Both the position numbers and the translations under genes were made by a program. Below the pieces are notes generated by a model. It did no database searches. It saw only the letters and a list, made by a program, of their open reading frames with translations, and was not told the DNA's origin. DNA of 64,000 nt from Nocardia australiensis (GTDB taxonomy: Bacteria > Actinomycetota > Actinomycetes > Mycobacteriales > Mycobacteriaceae), in NCBI RefSeq assembly GCF_020733705.1, contig NZ_JAJFZM010000001.1:124001-188000 (forward strand), written 5' to 3'. Shown here piece by piece: positions 26,611 to 36,109 of the stretch (positions are counted from its first letter, which is position 1; each line of letters opens with the position of its first letter).

Positions 26611-27027
26611 ATGCCCATGGCCGAACAACACGGAAGCAGTTTCGGAGCGTCCGCGAAACCACAAGTCGCACAAGCATTTACACCGCCCCAAAAACCGGAC
26701 CGTCCGAAAGCGGTCGGGTTCGTACGGGATGAGTCGCCGGGTGCCGACGCGTCTCGGCATGCGGTCGCGGTGCGGCGGCACGCACGCTCGCTGGGATATG
26801 AGTACGTGTACACGGTGCGGCCGCCGCGCGATGTCACCGATCCGGTCGGGTTCGTGCTCGGTATCGCGGCGGGGCTCGCGGTGGCCGCGATCGTGGTCTA
26901 CGACCTGACCTGCGTCGACGACCTGCCCGCCCGCGTGTGTGACGCCTTCGACCTGGAAACGGTGTGCCCACCGATCACCTGGGCGCGGGTCGCCGCGACG
27001 ACACCTACGGCGGAGATGCCGCAGTGA
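26611..27027 (+). CDS. hypothetical protein, 138 aa, first of a four-gene plus-strand cluster
   Basis: Starts MPMAEQHGSSF (ATG 26611; an alternative ATG at 26617). The middle AVGFVRDESPGAD then RRHARSLGYEYVYTVRPP and GFVLGIAAGLAVAAIVVYDLTCVDDLPARVCDAFDLETVCP alternates strand and helix. The opening faintly recalls the N-terminal resolvase fold, but the catalytic Ser is missing and the resemblance is weak. Its TGA overlaps the GTG of the next gene, so they are coupled. It is divergent from the XRE/DUF5753 regulator. Family unknown to me. Confidence 0.6.
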   Translation: MPMAEQHGSSFGASAKPQVAQAFTPPQKPDRPKAVGFVRDESPGADASRHAVAVRRHARSLGYEYVYTVRPPRDVTDPVGFVLGIAAGLAVAAIVVYDLTCVDDLPARVCDAFDLETVCPPITWARVAATTPTAEMPQ

Positions 27028-27413
27028 ACGACGCAATGCATCCCGCACCCGAAGTCCACAACCACACCGAGGCAAGCCTGGCCCCTGGCGGGGTCAGCGA
27101 GGCGCTGCGTGCCTGGCCGGAGGTCTGCGGCTACGCCGAGGTGGACCTGGCCCATGAGCAGATGCGGGTCCACCGTGGCTGCCGGATCGAGCGATGCGCG
27201 TGGAAGGCGGCGGCTTATCACACGCTGGTGTCGGCGGGTCGGCTCGCGCCGCAGGCGATGAGTCCGCGCGAACGTGCCGCCGCGCACGGCGCGCGGTTTC
27301 CACCGCTCGACGAGCCCGGCCACACCGTCCCAGGTCCGCCCGCGCACACGCTGCACGAGGTGCTGGCCCGCCTGTCCGAGCTGACGACGGCGCCGGACGC
27401 ATTCGGAAGGTGA
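27024..27413 (+). CDS. hypothetical protein, 129 aa
   Basis: Starts at a GTG overlapping the previous stop in GTGA. It contains VDLAHEQMRVHRGCRIERCAWKAAAYHTLVSAGRLAPQAMSPRERAAAHGARFP, a helical segment with two Cys, and a C-terminal helix HEVLARLSELTTAP. There is no signal peptide or membrane segment and no recognised family. The overlap strongly suggests co-expression, and perhaps physical association, with the 138-aa product. Confidence 0.6.
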   Translation: MNDAMHPAPEVHNHTEASLAPGGVSEALRAWPEVCGYAEVDLAHEQMRVHRGCRIERCAWKAAAYHTLVSAGRLAPQAMSPRERAAAHGARFPPLDEPGHTVPGPPAHTLHEVLARLSELTTAPDAFGR

Positions 27414-27419
27414 AACTAG

Positions 27420-27743
27420 TTGCGCCAGACCATAATCGGAGATCTCCACGCCGGTTGGCGGATCGTAGGACATCGCATCGAAGTCCTCTGCCTCTGCGAC
27501 GACACCGACCCGACCCCCGCCTACCGCATGCGCAACGGCGGCAAAACCGTACCGATTCCCTTGGGACAGCGCGGATTCATCGCATTCGACGAACGCGCCC
27601 TGCCAGACCTGGCACAGGTACGGGAATGGTTCCCACACCACCACCGACTATGGGACGCCGTGCGCGCCCAATTCTGGGACGCCCTATTACCCACTGGCAC
27701 CCCGCGCTCCCGAAACCCTCCCACCAACACCAACCACCGCTAA
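27420..27743 (+). CDS. hypothetical protein, 107 aa
   Basis: Starts at TTG 27420, six bases after GGAAGGTGA and six bases after the upstream stop. The protein has IEVLCLCDDTDPTPAYRMRN, then VPIPLGQRGFIAFDERALPDLAQVREWFP. It is a small soluble alpha/beta protein ending in a Pro/Asn/Thr-rich tail. No family recognised. The close spacing places it in the same operon as the two preceding genes. Confidence 0.55.
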   Translation: MRQTIIGDLHAGWRIVGHRIEVLCLCDDTDPTPAYRMRNGGKTVPIPLGQRGFIAFDERALPDLAQVREWFPHHHRLWDAVRAQFWDALLPTGTPRSRNPPTNTNHR

Positions 27744-27851
27744 CCCCAACCTTTCCCATCCAACAAAGCACCGACTGGCACCCAGCTCTGCGTCGCGGCA
27801 CGCACCGACCACACCCACGACCTCATACGGGTCACCGACCGAAGAGGGGAC

Positions 27852-28493
27852 ATGTCCCAGCGCCGAAATCAACCACGGCACCGGCCGAAGGCACCGCGAC
27901 CGGCGAAGCCGGATGCGATCCGATTCCCGCCGCGTGCCACCATCGACGCCCTACTCAGCGCCATGATCACCGAACATAGCTGCGGCACAGGTGGATACGA
28001 CATCATCCACTTCTGGGGATTCGCCCGCACCGGCGATCCGGCCACGCATGACACTGCCCATATCGCGATCGATCCGGACCCCGACGCCGCACGCTCACCG
28101 GTTCTGGATTCCGCCGAATGGCTGATGCGGCGATTCCCGGGCCGCATCTGGGGATTCGGGCTGGCCTATCGGACATTCGGTGAACTGTTCACCCGCCCCG
28201 GCGACGCGCTACGAGCCGCCCGCGCAGGCCGGACCGACCAGCGCGACACCGTCGAAACTATATGCGCAGCAACAATTTTCGACGCCCGCGCCCGCGCGTA
28301 CACGGCACTGACCTACACCCACCTCCCCGAACTTACCCCACCTCCCACCTGGATGGACGATACCCGCGAAACCACCGACACTTGGATCGATCTCTTCGAT
28401 CGCCGCAGCGCCGCCGCACACGCCTGGGCCGCGGCGATAACCCTCGACCCCGAGGCCAACCACACCGCCATCACCCGCCTGCGAACACCATGA
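27852..28493 (+). CDS. hypothetical protein, 213 aa
   Basis: Starts MSQRRNQPRH after a short basic region, about 108 bases beyond the previous gene; AGAGGGGAC precedes the ATG. It contains RATIDALLSAMITEHSCGTGGYDIIHFWGFARTGDP, AEWLMRRFPGRIWGFGLAYRTFGELF and a helical C-terminus. No membrane segments or known catalytic motif. Function unknown. It is the fourth consecutive uncharacterised plus-strand gene. Confidence 0.6.
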   Translation: MSQRRNQPRHRPKAPRPAKPDAIRFPPRATIDALLSAMITEHSCGTGGYDIIHFWGFARTGDPATHDTAHIAIDPDPDAARSPVLDSAEWLMRRFPGRIWGFGLAYRTFGELFTRPGDALRAARAGRTDQRDTVETICAATIFDARARAYTALTYTHLPELTPPPTWMDDTRETTDTWIDLFDRRSAAAHAWAAAITLDPEANHTAITRLRTP

Positions 28494-28546
28494 AACCTGG
28501 CCACGGTTCCCGGGCCACAAGAATTTTCGGACCACAGGAAACAGCC

Positions 28547-29398
28547 CTACAGCATCAAGCGAACCATGTCGGCGGTTCGAGCCAGACCAGGGAACGCCTC
28601 CGGTGTCGAACGCGGGTGCAACGCGTGCACGGCGAGGCGGAACATGACCGCGCGCAAACACATCTGCGGCCATTCGGGTAGGTCCGACCAGCGCTCGAGC
28701 AAGCCGTCATCGGCACCGCCCCAGGCGAGCGCATCGACGACGATAACCCCGGACGCCCACGGCGCCGGACGCCAATACGGCGTGATGTCGGTGAGCCCGG
28801 GAGTGAGCGCACCCTCGAAAAGGACGGTGCCGAACAAATCACCATGCACCAGCTGCGCGGGCGTCTGCACCGGCTTGCGGAGGGTGGCCAGTTGGCCGAT
28901 CAACTCCATGCTGCGCTGCGTATCGGGAGTGGTAGCCAGTGGAACACCACCGGCACGCAGGCTGCGCAACGGCACCGCCTCCCAGGCGGCGCGGTCGGCG
29001 GCGACGAACACATCGACATCGACCCACGGCGCCACCGGCGGCTGCACCAGAAAACGGGGCCGCTCGAGCTTCGCGGTGGCCTGATGCAGGCGCAGCGATA
29101 CCGAGACGACCTCGTCGTGCCGAGGCTCGGGAACCCCCTCCAGGAACGTGTCCCCGCGCCAGCCGGACACCACATACCGGCCGTCCGTCGCACGCACCGG
29201 GCGCGCCAAACGCAGACCGTCGACCTTCAATGTCTCACGCACCCGAGCCGACCACGCAGCCCTGGCATGATCGGCGACCGGACTGAGCACCACGTCACCG
29301 AGACGCCAGCCACCATCCCAGTCTCCCAGCGGAACCGGGGTCACTTCGCGTAGACCGAACGTGGCGCGCACGTGCTCGGGAGGTTCCACAGAAGTCAC
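28547..29398 (-). CDS. TIGR02569-family protein (Rv3205c-like)
   Basis: A 283-residue protein with aminoglycoside-phosphotransferase-like features: VHGDLFGTVLFEGALTPGLTDITPYWRPAPWASGVIVVDALAWGGAD holds the HGD and D-positions of that fold. TIGR02569 is a conserved actinobacterial family next to moeZ in M. tuberculosis. Its true substrate is unknown; it may be a pseudokinase-like or phosphotransferase protein. It is separated from moeZ by a repeat-rich 230-bp spacer. Confidence 0.8.
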   Translation of the reverse strand: MTSVEPPEHVRATFGLREVTPVPLGDWDGGWRLGDVVLSPVADHARAAWSARVRETLKVDGLRLARPVRATDGRYVVSGWRGDTFLEGVPEPRHDEVVSVSLRLHQATAKLERPRFLVQPPVAPWVDVDVFVAADRAAWEAVPLRSLRAGGVPLATTPDTQRSMELIGQLATLRKPVQTPAQLVHGDLFGTVLFEGALTPGLTDITPYWRPAPWASGVIVVDALAWGGADDGLLERWSDLPEWPQMCLRAVMFRLAVHALHPRSTPEAFPGLARTADMVRLML

Positions 29399-29425
29399 GG
29401 CCGTACCGTAACTCGCGCATGTTTA

Positions 29426-29615
29426 GGCACGCCTGCGGCGCGCCGTGTCTGATGGCAGCGCCTGCGGCGCTGCGTGTTCGCGGCCCCCAAGTCTCGAGTC
29501 CGCGGACTCGAGACTTGCGCCTGCGGCGCGTGCGCTTCGAGCCCTCGGACGCAAGCCGGCCGCGAACGGTCGCTCATAAGACTCGCTCCGTAGTGGGTGC
29601 GTTCGGAGAGTCTGT
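29426..29615. repeat. palindrome-rich intergenic repeat element
   Basis: It contains a perfect 30-bp palindrome at 29488-29517 (half-site CAAGTCTCGAGTCCG followed directly by its complement). Flanking arms GTTCGCGGCC (29476-29485) and GGCCGCGAAC (29558-29567) form an outer inverted repeat. The word CGCCTGCGGCGC occurs about three times (near 29430, 29459 and 29518). A weaker hairpin follows at 29578-29612. It looks like a REP-type or folded extragenic element between moeZ and the TIGR02569 gene. Confidence 0.75.
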
Positions 29616-29627
29616 TGCGAGCCTGTG

Positions 29628-30812
29628 TCAGTACACCGGCAGCGACGGGTCTATCTGGTTCGCCCACGCGATAACGCCACCTTGCAGATGCGTGGCGTCG
29701 GAGAACCCGGCGCGCTTGAGGGCGGCAAGGGCTTCCGCGGAACGGATACCGGTCTTGCAGTGCAGCACGATCGGACGGTTCTGCGGTAGCTCCGACAGCG
29801 CGTCACCGGAGAGGATGCGATCCTTCGGGATGAGCTTGGCACCCTCGATGTGCACGATGTCCCATTCGACGGGCTCGCGCACGTCGATGATCTCGACTTC
29901 CTTGCCCGCGTCGATCAGATCCTTCAATTCACCCGCGGTAATCGTCGAACCGGCTGCGGCGGCCACGCCTTCTTCGGACACCACACCGCAGAACGCCTCG
30001 TAGTCGATCAGCTCGGTGATGGGCTGACGATCCGGGTCACGACGCAGCTTGATGGTCCGGTAGGTCATGTCGAGTGCGTCGTAGACCATCAGCCGACCGA
30101 GCAGCGGCTCACCGATGCCGGTCAGCAGCTTGATCGCCTCGGTCACCATCACCGAACCGATGGACGCGCACAGCACGCCGAGCACACCGCCCTCAGCGCA
30201 CGAGGGCACCATGCCGGGCGGCGGAGCCTCCGGGTAGAGGTCGCGATAGTTGATGCCGCGCCCGTCGGGAGCGTCCTCCCAGAACACCGAGACCTGGCCC
30301 TCGAAGCGGTAGATGGAGCCCCAGACGTAGGGCTTTCCCGCGAGCACCGCGGCATCGTTGACCAGGTAGCGGGTGGCGAAGTTATCCGTGCCGTCGACGA
30401 TCAGATCGTATTCGGCGAACAGCTCGACCGCGTTCTCCGGTTCCAGCCGAATCTTGTGCAGCCGCACGTCGATTCCCGAGTTGATCTCCAGGATGGAGTC
30501 ACGCGCGCTGTCGGCCTTCGGGCGACCGATATCGGATTCACCGTGAATGACCTGACGTTGCAGATTGGAGGCGTCGACCTCGTCGAACTCGACGATGCCG
30601 AGCGTGCCGACCCCCGCGGCGGCCAGGTAGAGCAACGCGGGCGAGCCGAGCCCACCGGCGCCGATCACCAGCACCTTCGCGTTCTTCAACCGTTTCTGTC
30701 CGTCCACACCCATATCGGGGATGATCAGGTGGCGGCTGTAGCGGGCGACCTCGTCCCTGGTCAGCTCCGCGGCCGGCTCGACAAGCGGCGGGAGGGACTT
30801 AGGTGATGACAC
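29628..30812 (-). CDS. moeZ: MoeB/ThiF-type adenylyltransferase with rhodanese domain
   Basis: A 394-residue protein. The ThiF/MoeB domain has the ATP-binding VLVIGAGGLGSPALLYLAAAGVG and VDGTDNFATRYLVNDA. A C-terminal rhodanese domain carries the persulfide Cys in VLHCKTGIRSAEAL (about Cys352). M. tuberculosis MoeZ adenylates and sulfurates the carrier proteins MoaD2 and CysO for molybdopterin and cysteine biosynthesis, and the same role is inferred. The GTG at 30812 follows GAGGAG at eight bases. Length agrees with the family (about 392 aa). Confidence 0.93.
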   Translation of the reverse strand: MSSPKSLPPLVEPAAELTRDEVARYSRHLIIPDMGVDGQKRLKNAKVLVIGAGGLGSPALLYLAAAGVGTLGIVEFDEVDASNLQRQVIHGESDIGRPKADSARDSILEINSGIDVRLHKIRLEPENAVELFAEYDLIVDGTDNFATRYLVNDAAVLAGKPYVWGSIYRFEGQVSVFWEDAPDGRGINYRDLYPEAPPPGMVPSCAEGGVLGVLCASIGSVMVTEAIKLLTGIGEPLLGRLMVYDALDMTYRTIKLRRDPDRQPITELIDYEAFCGVVSEEGVAAAAGSTITAGELKDLIDAGKEVEIIDVREPVEWDIVHIEGAKLIPKDRILSGDALSELPQNRPIVLHCKTGIRSAEALAALKRAGFSDATHLQGGVIAWANQIDPSLPVY

Positions 30813-30946
30813 GTCCAGAACTCCTCGAATCGAATTGGCTGATCGCAATGTGCGGCTATGCGGTACGTAGCTATCAACACCGACGATCGAACCGTTCTTC
30901 CCGAATCATCGTCGCGCATCAGAAACCGGGCGCCACACCCACCCCA

Positions 30947-32980
<2,034 letters not shown>

Positions 32981-32994
32981 GCTTCAAATGAATA

Positions 32995-33028
32995 GAGCCC
33001 CTGTCCTGGCGAGGACAGGGGCTCTTTT
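32995..33028. terminator. bidirectional rho-independent terminator
   Basis: A perfect 13-bp stem, GAGCCCCTGTCCT (32995-33007) with AGGACAGGGGCTC (33012-33024) and a four-base loop, followed by TTTT on the plus strand. It lies between the convergent TetR and DUF3107 genes. Confidence 0.9.
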
Positions 33029-33034
33029 CGGTCC

Positions 33035-33262
33035 TCAGACAGCCGCGAAACCGACTCGGCCACCCGTGACGGTACCGATTTCGACGTAAGCGACCTTGGC
33101 GGCCTGGATCAGGAACTTGCGGCCCTTCTCGTCGGTGAGCGACACGACGCCGCTGTCGCCGCTCAGCGCACCGGACACCAGCGCCTCGACCTCGTCGGGG
33201 GTCTGCGAGCTATTGATCACGAGCTCCCGCGGGCTATCCGAAATACCGATCTTGACCTCCAC
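33035..33262 (-). CDS. DUF3107 protein (TB9.4-like)
   Basis: A 75-residue acidic protein, EVKIGISDSPRELVINSSQTPDEVEALVSGAL and later KKFLIQAAKVAYVEIG-type strands (KGRKFLIQAAKVAYVEIG here). It corresponds to Rv3208A (TB9.4) beside the same TetR gene. Function is not known. GTG at 33262 lies six bases after GGAGG; the TTG two codons upstream touches GGAGG and is rejected. Confidence 0.88.
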   Translation of the reverse strand: MEVKIGISDSPRELVINSSQTPDEVEALVSGALSGDSGVVSLTDEKGRKFLIQAAKVAYVEIGTVTGGRVGFAAV

Positions 33263-33392
33263 GGCCAACCTCCGAACCTAGAGTTCTGTGCTGTCGATCC
33301 AAGGCTAATGCAGGCCGCTGCGGCCGGATGCACGCCCACCTGCGCTGTCAGCGAACATCAGTACGAGGCCCGGTATCGAAGGTGCACGGACG

Positions 33393-33941
33393 TTACTTGG
33401 GTTCGATCAGCTGGATCTCGAGTTCGATCTTGACGGCGTTGCTGAGCATGCCGGGCATCGGTCCACCGACGCCGAAGTCGGTGCGCTTGATAATGCCCGT
33501 GGCGGAGAAACCGGCGTGCCGATCACCAGTGCCCCCGAATTCCTGCACCCCGCCCCATTCGACCTCCAGGGTGAGCGGCTTGGTGACCGCGCCGAGCGTG
33601 GCCTCGCCGGTCACCTCGAAGGTTTCGGCGATCACGACCGGTTCGGTGACACGGAAGGTCAGGGTGGGACGGTTGGCGACATCGAGGAAGTCGGCGCTGC
33701 GGATGTGGGCGTCGCGATCGGCGTTGCCGGTGTCGAAGGAATCGGTGTGGATGGTCGCGACCAGGGTGGCGGCGGTGCCGGACTCATCCACGACGAACTC
33801 GGTCTCGAAGTTGGTGAACCGGCCCCGGACCTTGGAGATGCCAAGATGGCGAATGCTGAACTCGACCGAGGAATGGTTGGTGTCCAGCGCCCAGAAGCCG
33901 GAGGCGAGCGACGTCGTAGCGGTTTCGGAGGAAGTAGTCAT
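33393..33941 (-). CDS. YceI-family polyisoprenoid-binding-like protein
   Basis: A 182-residue YceI lipocalin-like beta-barrel: FWALDTNHSSVEFSIRHLGISKVRGRF, FDTGNADRDAHIRSADFLDVANRPTLTF, then GFSATGIIKRTDFGVG. There is no signal peptide, so this member is probably cytoplasmic, unlike secreted E. coli YceI. It likely binds an isoprenoid or fatty acid. An inverted repeat just upstream and the divergent XRE gene suggest local regulation. This pair is not at the corresponding point of the M. tuberculosis order. Confidence 0.87.
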   Translation of the reverse strand: MTTSSETATTSLASGFWALDTNHSSVEFSIRHLGISKVRGRFTNFETEFVVDESGTAATLVATIHTDSFDTGNADRDAHIRSADFLDVANRPTLTFRVTEPVVIAETFEVTGEATLGAVTKPLTLEVEWGGVQEFGGTGDRHAGFSATGIIKRTDFGVGGPMPGMLSNAVKIELEIQLIEPK

Positions 33942-33954
33942 GTCAAACACAATG

Positions 33955-33972
33955 ACCGGACCACGGTCCGGT
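33955..33972. promoter_or_regulatory. inverted repeat between yceI-like and XRE genes
   Basis: ACCGGAC (33955-33961), CACG, GTCCGGT (33966-33972), an exact dyad 14-31 bases before the YceI start and in the divergent promoter region. It is a good operator candidate for the adjacent XRE regulator. Confidence 0.6.
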
Positions 33973-34041
33973 AGCCAGACCGTGATTATCCTGGACCTCG
34001 CAGGGCGCGGATAACTACCCCAGGACAAGGCACGATAAATC

Positions 34042-34878
34042 ATGGCACGAAACGGATTCGCCGAATTCCTGGTCGCACGACGCGCGGAATTACGGCCGGC
34101 GGACGTCGGGATGCCCAAGGGCGGACGACGCCGGACCCCCGGGCTGCGCCGCGAGGAAGTCGCTGTGCGCGCCGGGGTCAGCGCCGACTATCTGGCCAGG
34201 CTCGAGCAGGGCCGCGACATCAATCCTTCGGTCTCGGTCGTCGACGCTTTGGCCAACGCGCTGCTGCTGGAAGGCAAGGAGCGACACCACTTCGGTTGGC
34301 TGGCACTGACTTCCACCAAACCGCAACAGTGCCCGAAGGCCGAATCCGCCGAGGAAACCCTGGCGCCGACGCTCGAAGCCATCCTGCGCGCACTGCAACC
34401 CACGCCCGCCTTCGTGGTCGGCCGCGGCCTCAACGTGCTCGGCTGGAATCCGACGTGGGAAGAGTTGGCGGCCCCGCTCGGCCTGCTCGACGATCCGGAC
34501 CACCTGAACCTGGTCTGGTATGTCTACACGCATCCGCAGGCCAGACGGGTGCTACGAAATTGGTCCGAAGTCGCCGACAATTTCGCCGCCGAACTGTCCC
34601 GCGCCGACATGCGCTGGCCCGGCGACGATCAACTGCGCGAGATAATCGGCGCACTACGGCAACACCCGGATTTCGCGGGCCGCTGGCACACACATCGCCT
34701 AGCCGAGCACAGCACCGGCCTGCTGCGGTTCGACCATCCGGAGCACGGGCATCTCGATATCACCTTCGAGACCCTGCAAGCCGACAGCAGTCAAAGCGTC
34801 GTCGTCTGGCTCAACGAGCAGACCCAGGTGCGTGTCCCCGAACTACGTCTGGTGGACAACCGGGCGGTGAACGAGTGA
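34042..34878 (+). CDS. XRE-family regulator with MmyB-like ligand-binding domain
   Basis: A 278-residue regulator. HTH: MPKGGRRRTPGLRREEVAVRAGVSADYLARLEQGRD (about residues 24-60). MmyB-like domain: AFVVGRGLNVLGWNPTWEELAAPLG, LVWYVYTHPQARRVLRNW, ending in LDITFETLQADSS. It resembles the first XRE protein of this window in architecture but not closely in sequence. It is divergent from the YceI-like gene, which it probably controls. Confidence 0.88.
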   Translation: MARNGFAEFLVARRAELRPADVGMPKGGRRRTPGLRREEVAVRAGVSADYLARLEQGRDINPSVSVVDALANALLLEGKERHHFGWLALTSTKPQQCPKAESAEETLAPTLEAILRALQPTPAFVVGRGLNVLGWNPTWEELAAPLGLLDDPDHLNLVWYVYTHPQARRVLRNWSEVADNFAAELSRADMRWPGDDQLREIIGALRQHPDFAGRWHTHRLAEHSTGLLRFDHPEHGHLDITFETLQADSSQSVVVWLNEQTQVRVPELRLVDNRAVNE

Positions 34879-34883
34879 ACCGC

Positions 34884-35564
34884 TCAAATTCCTAGGACGG
34901 CCATCCGTTCGGCGTGGCTGGCCTGCATGCGCTCGAACAGCGCCGCGATGCCGTTCAAATCGCCGGTCGCGGTGAGCACGAGATCGGTGAGTTCGTCGCG
35001 CTGGGCCATGACGTACTGCGCCTGGGTGATGGCCTCGCCGAGCAGCCGCCTGCCCCAGAGGGTGAGCCGGTCGCGCTCGGCGCGGCTCGTGGCGACCGCG
35101 CGGCGAACCTCCTCCACCACGAACTCCGAGTGGCTGGTTTCGGCGAGTACATCGCGGACCACGGCGGCGACCTCGGGGCTCAGCGCGCCCGCGATTTCGG
35201 TGTAGAAATCGGCGGCGATGCCGTCGCCGACGTAGAACTTGACCATCGACTCGAGCCAGGTCGATGGGTCGGTGGAGTCGTGGTAGGCATCGAGTGCCCG
35301 CACATAGGGAGCCATGGCGTCGAAGACTCCGACGCCACGCGCGGCCAGTGCGGACTCCACTGTTTCGAAGTGCCGCATCTCCGCGGCGGCCATCTTCGCG
35401 ACGGCGACCTTGCCCCGCAGCGTCGGCGATAGCTTGGCCTCCTCGGCCAGCCGATAGAACGCGGAGATCTCGCCGTAGGCGAGGACCGCGAACAGTTCGG
35501 TGACCCCGGGTTCGTCAGCGACGATGGATGAAACTCCAAGTGCGGCGGATGGCTGGGCTCCCAT
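34884..35564 (-). CDS. ferritin-like fold protein (Rv3210c/MiaE-like)
   Basis: A 226-residue helical protein with ferritin-like metal ligands: AVLAYGEISAFYRLAEEAK, AAAEMRHFETVESALA, IAADFYTEIAGAL and DVLAETSHSEFVVEEV supply Glu/His pairs as in diiron proteins and tRNA hydroxylase MiaE. It corresponds to the conserved actinobacterial gene before rhlE in M. tuberculosis. The reaction, if any, is unknown. It converges with the XRE gene at a six-base gap and is divergent from the helicase gene. Confidence 0.83.
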   Translation of the reverse strand: MGAQPSAALGVSSIVADEPGVTELFAVLAYGEISAFYRLAEEAKLSPTLRGKVAVAKMAAAEMRHFETVESALAARGVGVFDAMAPYVRALDAYHDSTDPSTWLESMVKFYVGDGIAADFYTEIAGALSPEVAAVVRDVLAETSHSEFVVEEVRRAVATSRAERDRLTLWGRRLLGEAITQAQYVMAQRDELTDLVLTATGDLNGIAALFERMQASHAERMAVLGI

Positions 35565-36109
35565 GAGTCACAGCGTAGTACTCGGCTGGGATCACGCGGC
35601 TTCGCGCACGAATTCCGTACGCGATCCATCCACTCGACTACGGCCACGCCCGGCGCGCAATACCGACGCCACCGGAGCCGGATTCGCCACGCGAGTTGAA
35701 TTGGCATGTCGCGCAGCTCCCGTCGAGGGATTTGGCAAGCAAATGAGACTTTTGTCCCGGAATTGCCGAGGCGGCAATTCGAGCCACGCACAATATCACG
35801 CTACAATCATTGCGGACAACGAAAATTTTCGCCGACCGAGGTTGCCGGAACCAGTGTTCGCCACGGCTCGTGGCGATTCATATTTCGGCCCCGGACGGGC
35901 TTCGATGTCCGAGAAAATGTGCGCGCACCAGATCCGCATCACCAATGCGCCGCGCCGATGTCTCCAGGTAGCTGCCGCGCAGATGGCACCCACTGACATC
36001 AGGCTGTAGCCGGGGTGAATATCACAGGCGGATACGTGGTTGTCGCGGGCCGGCCGGTCCGCCCCACGCCTCGTGCGCGCGTGACGCGATAACGAGGAAA
36101 GGCACCATC
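35565..36109. other. 545-bp divergent spacer with hairpin and palindromes
   Basis: No gene is recognised. GAATTGCCG (35760-35768) pairs with CGGCAATTC (35772-35780) across three bases. CGAAAATTTTCG at 35820-35831 is a perfect 12-bp palindrome, and a TACAAT box lies just before it. It probably carries the promoters of the ferritin-like and helicase genes and a long helicase leader. Confidence 0.5.
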
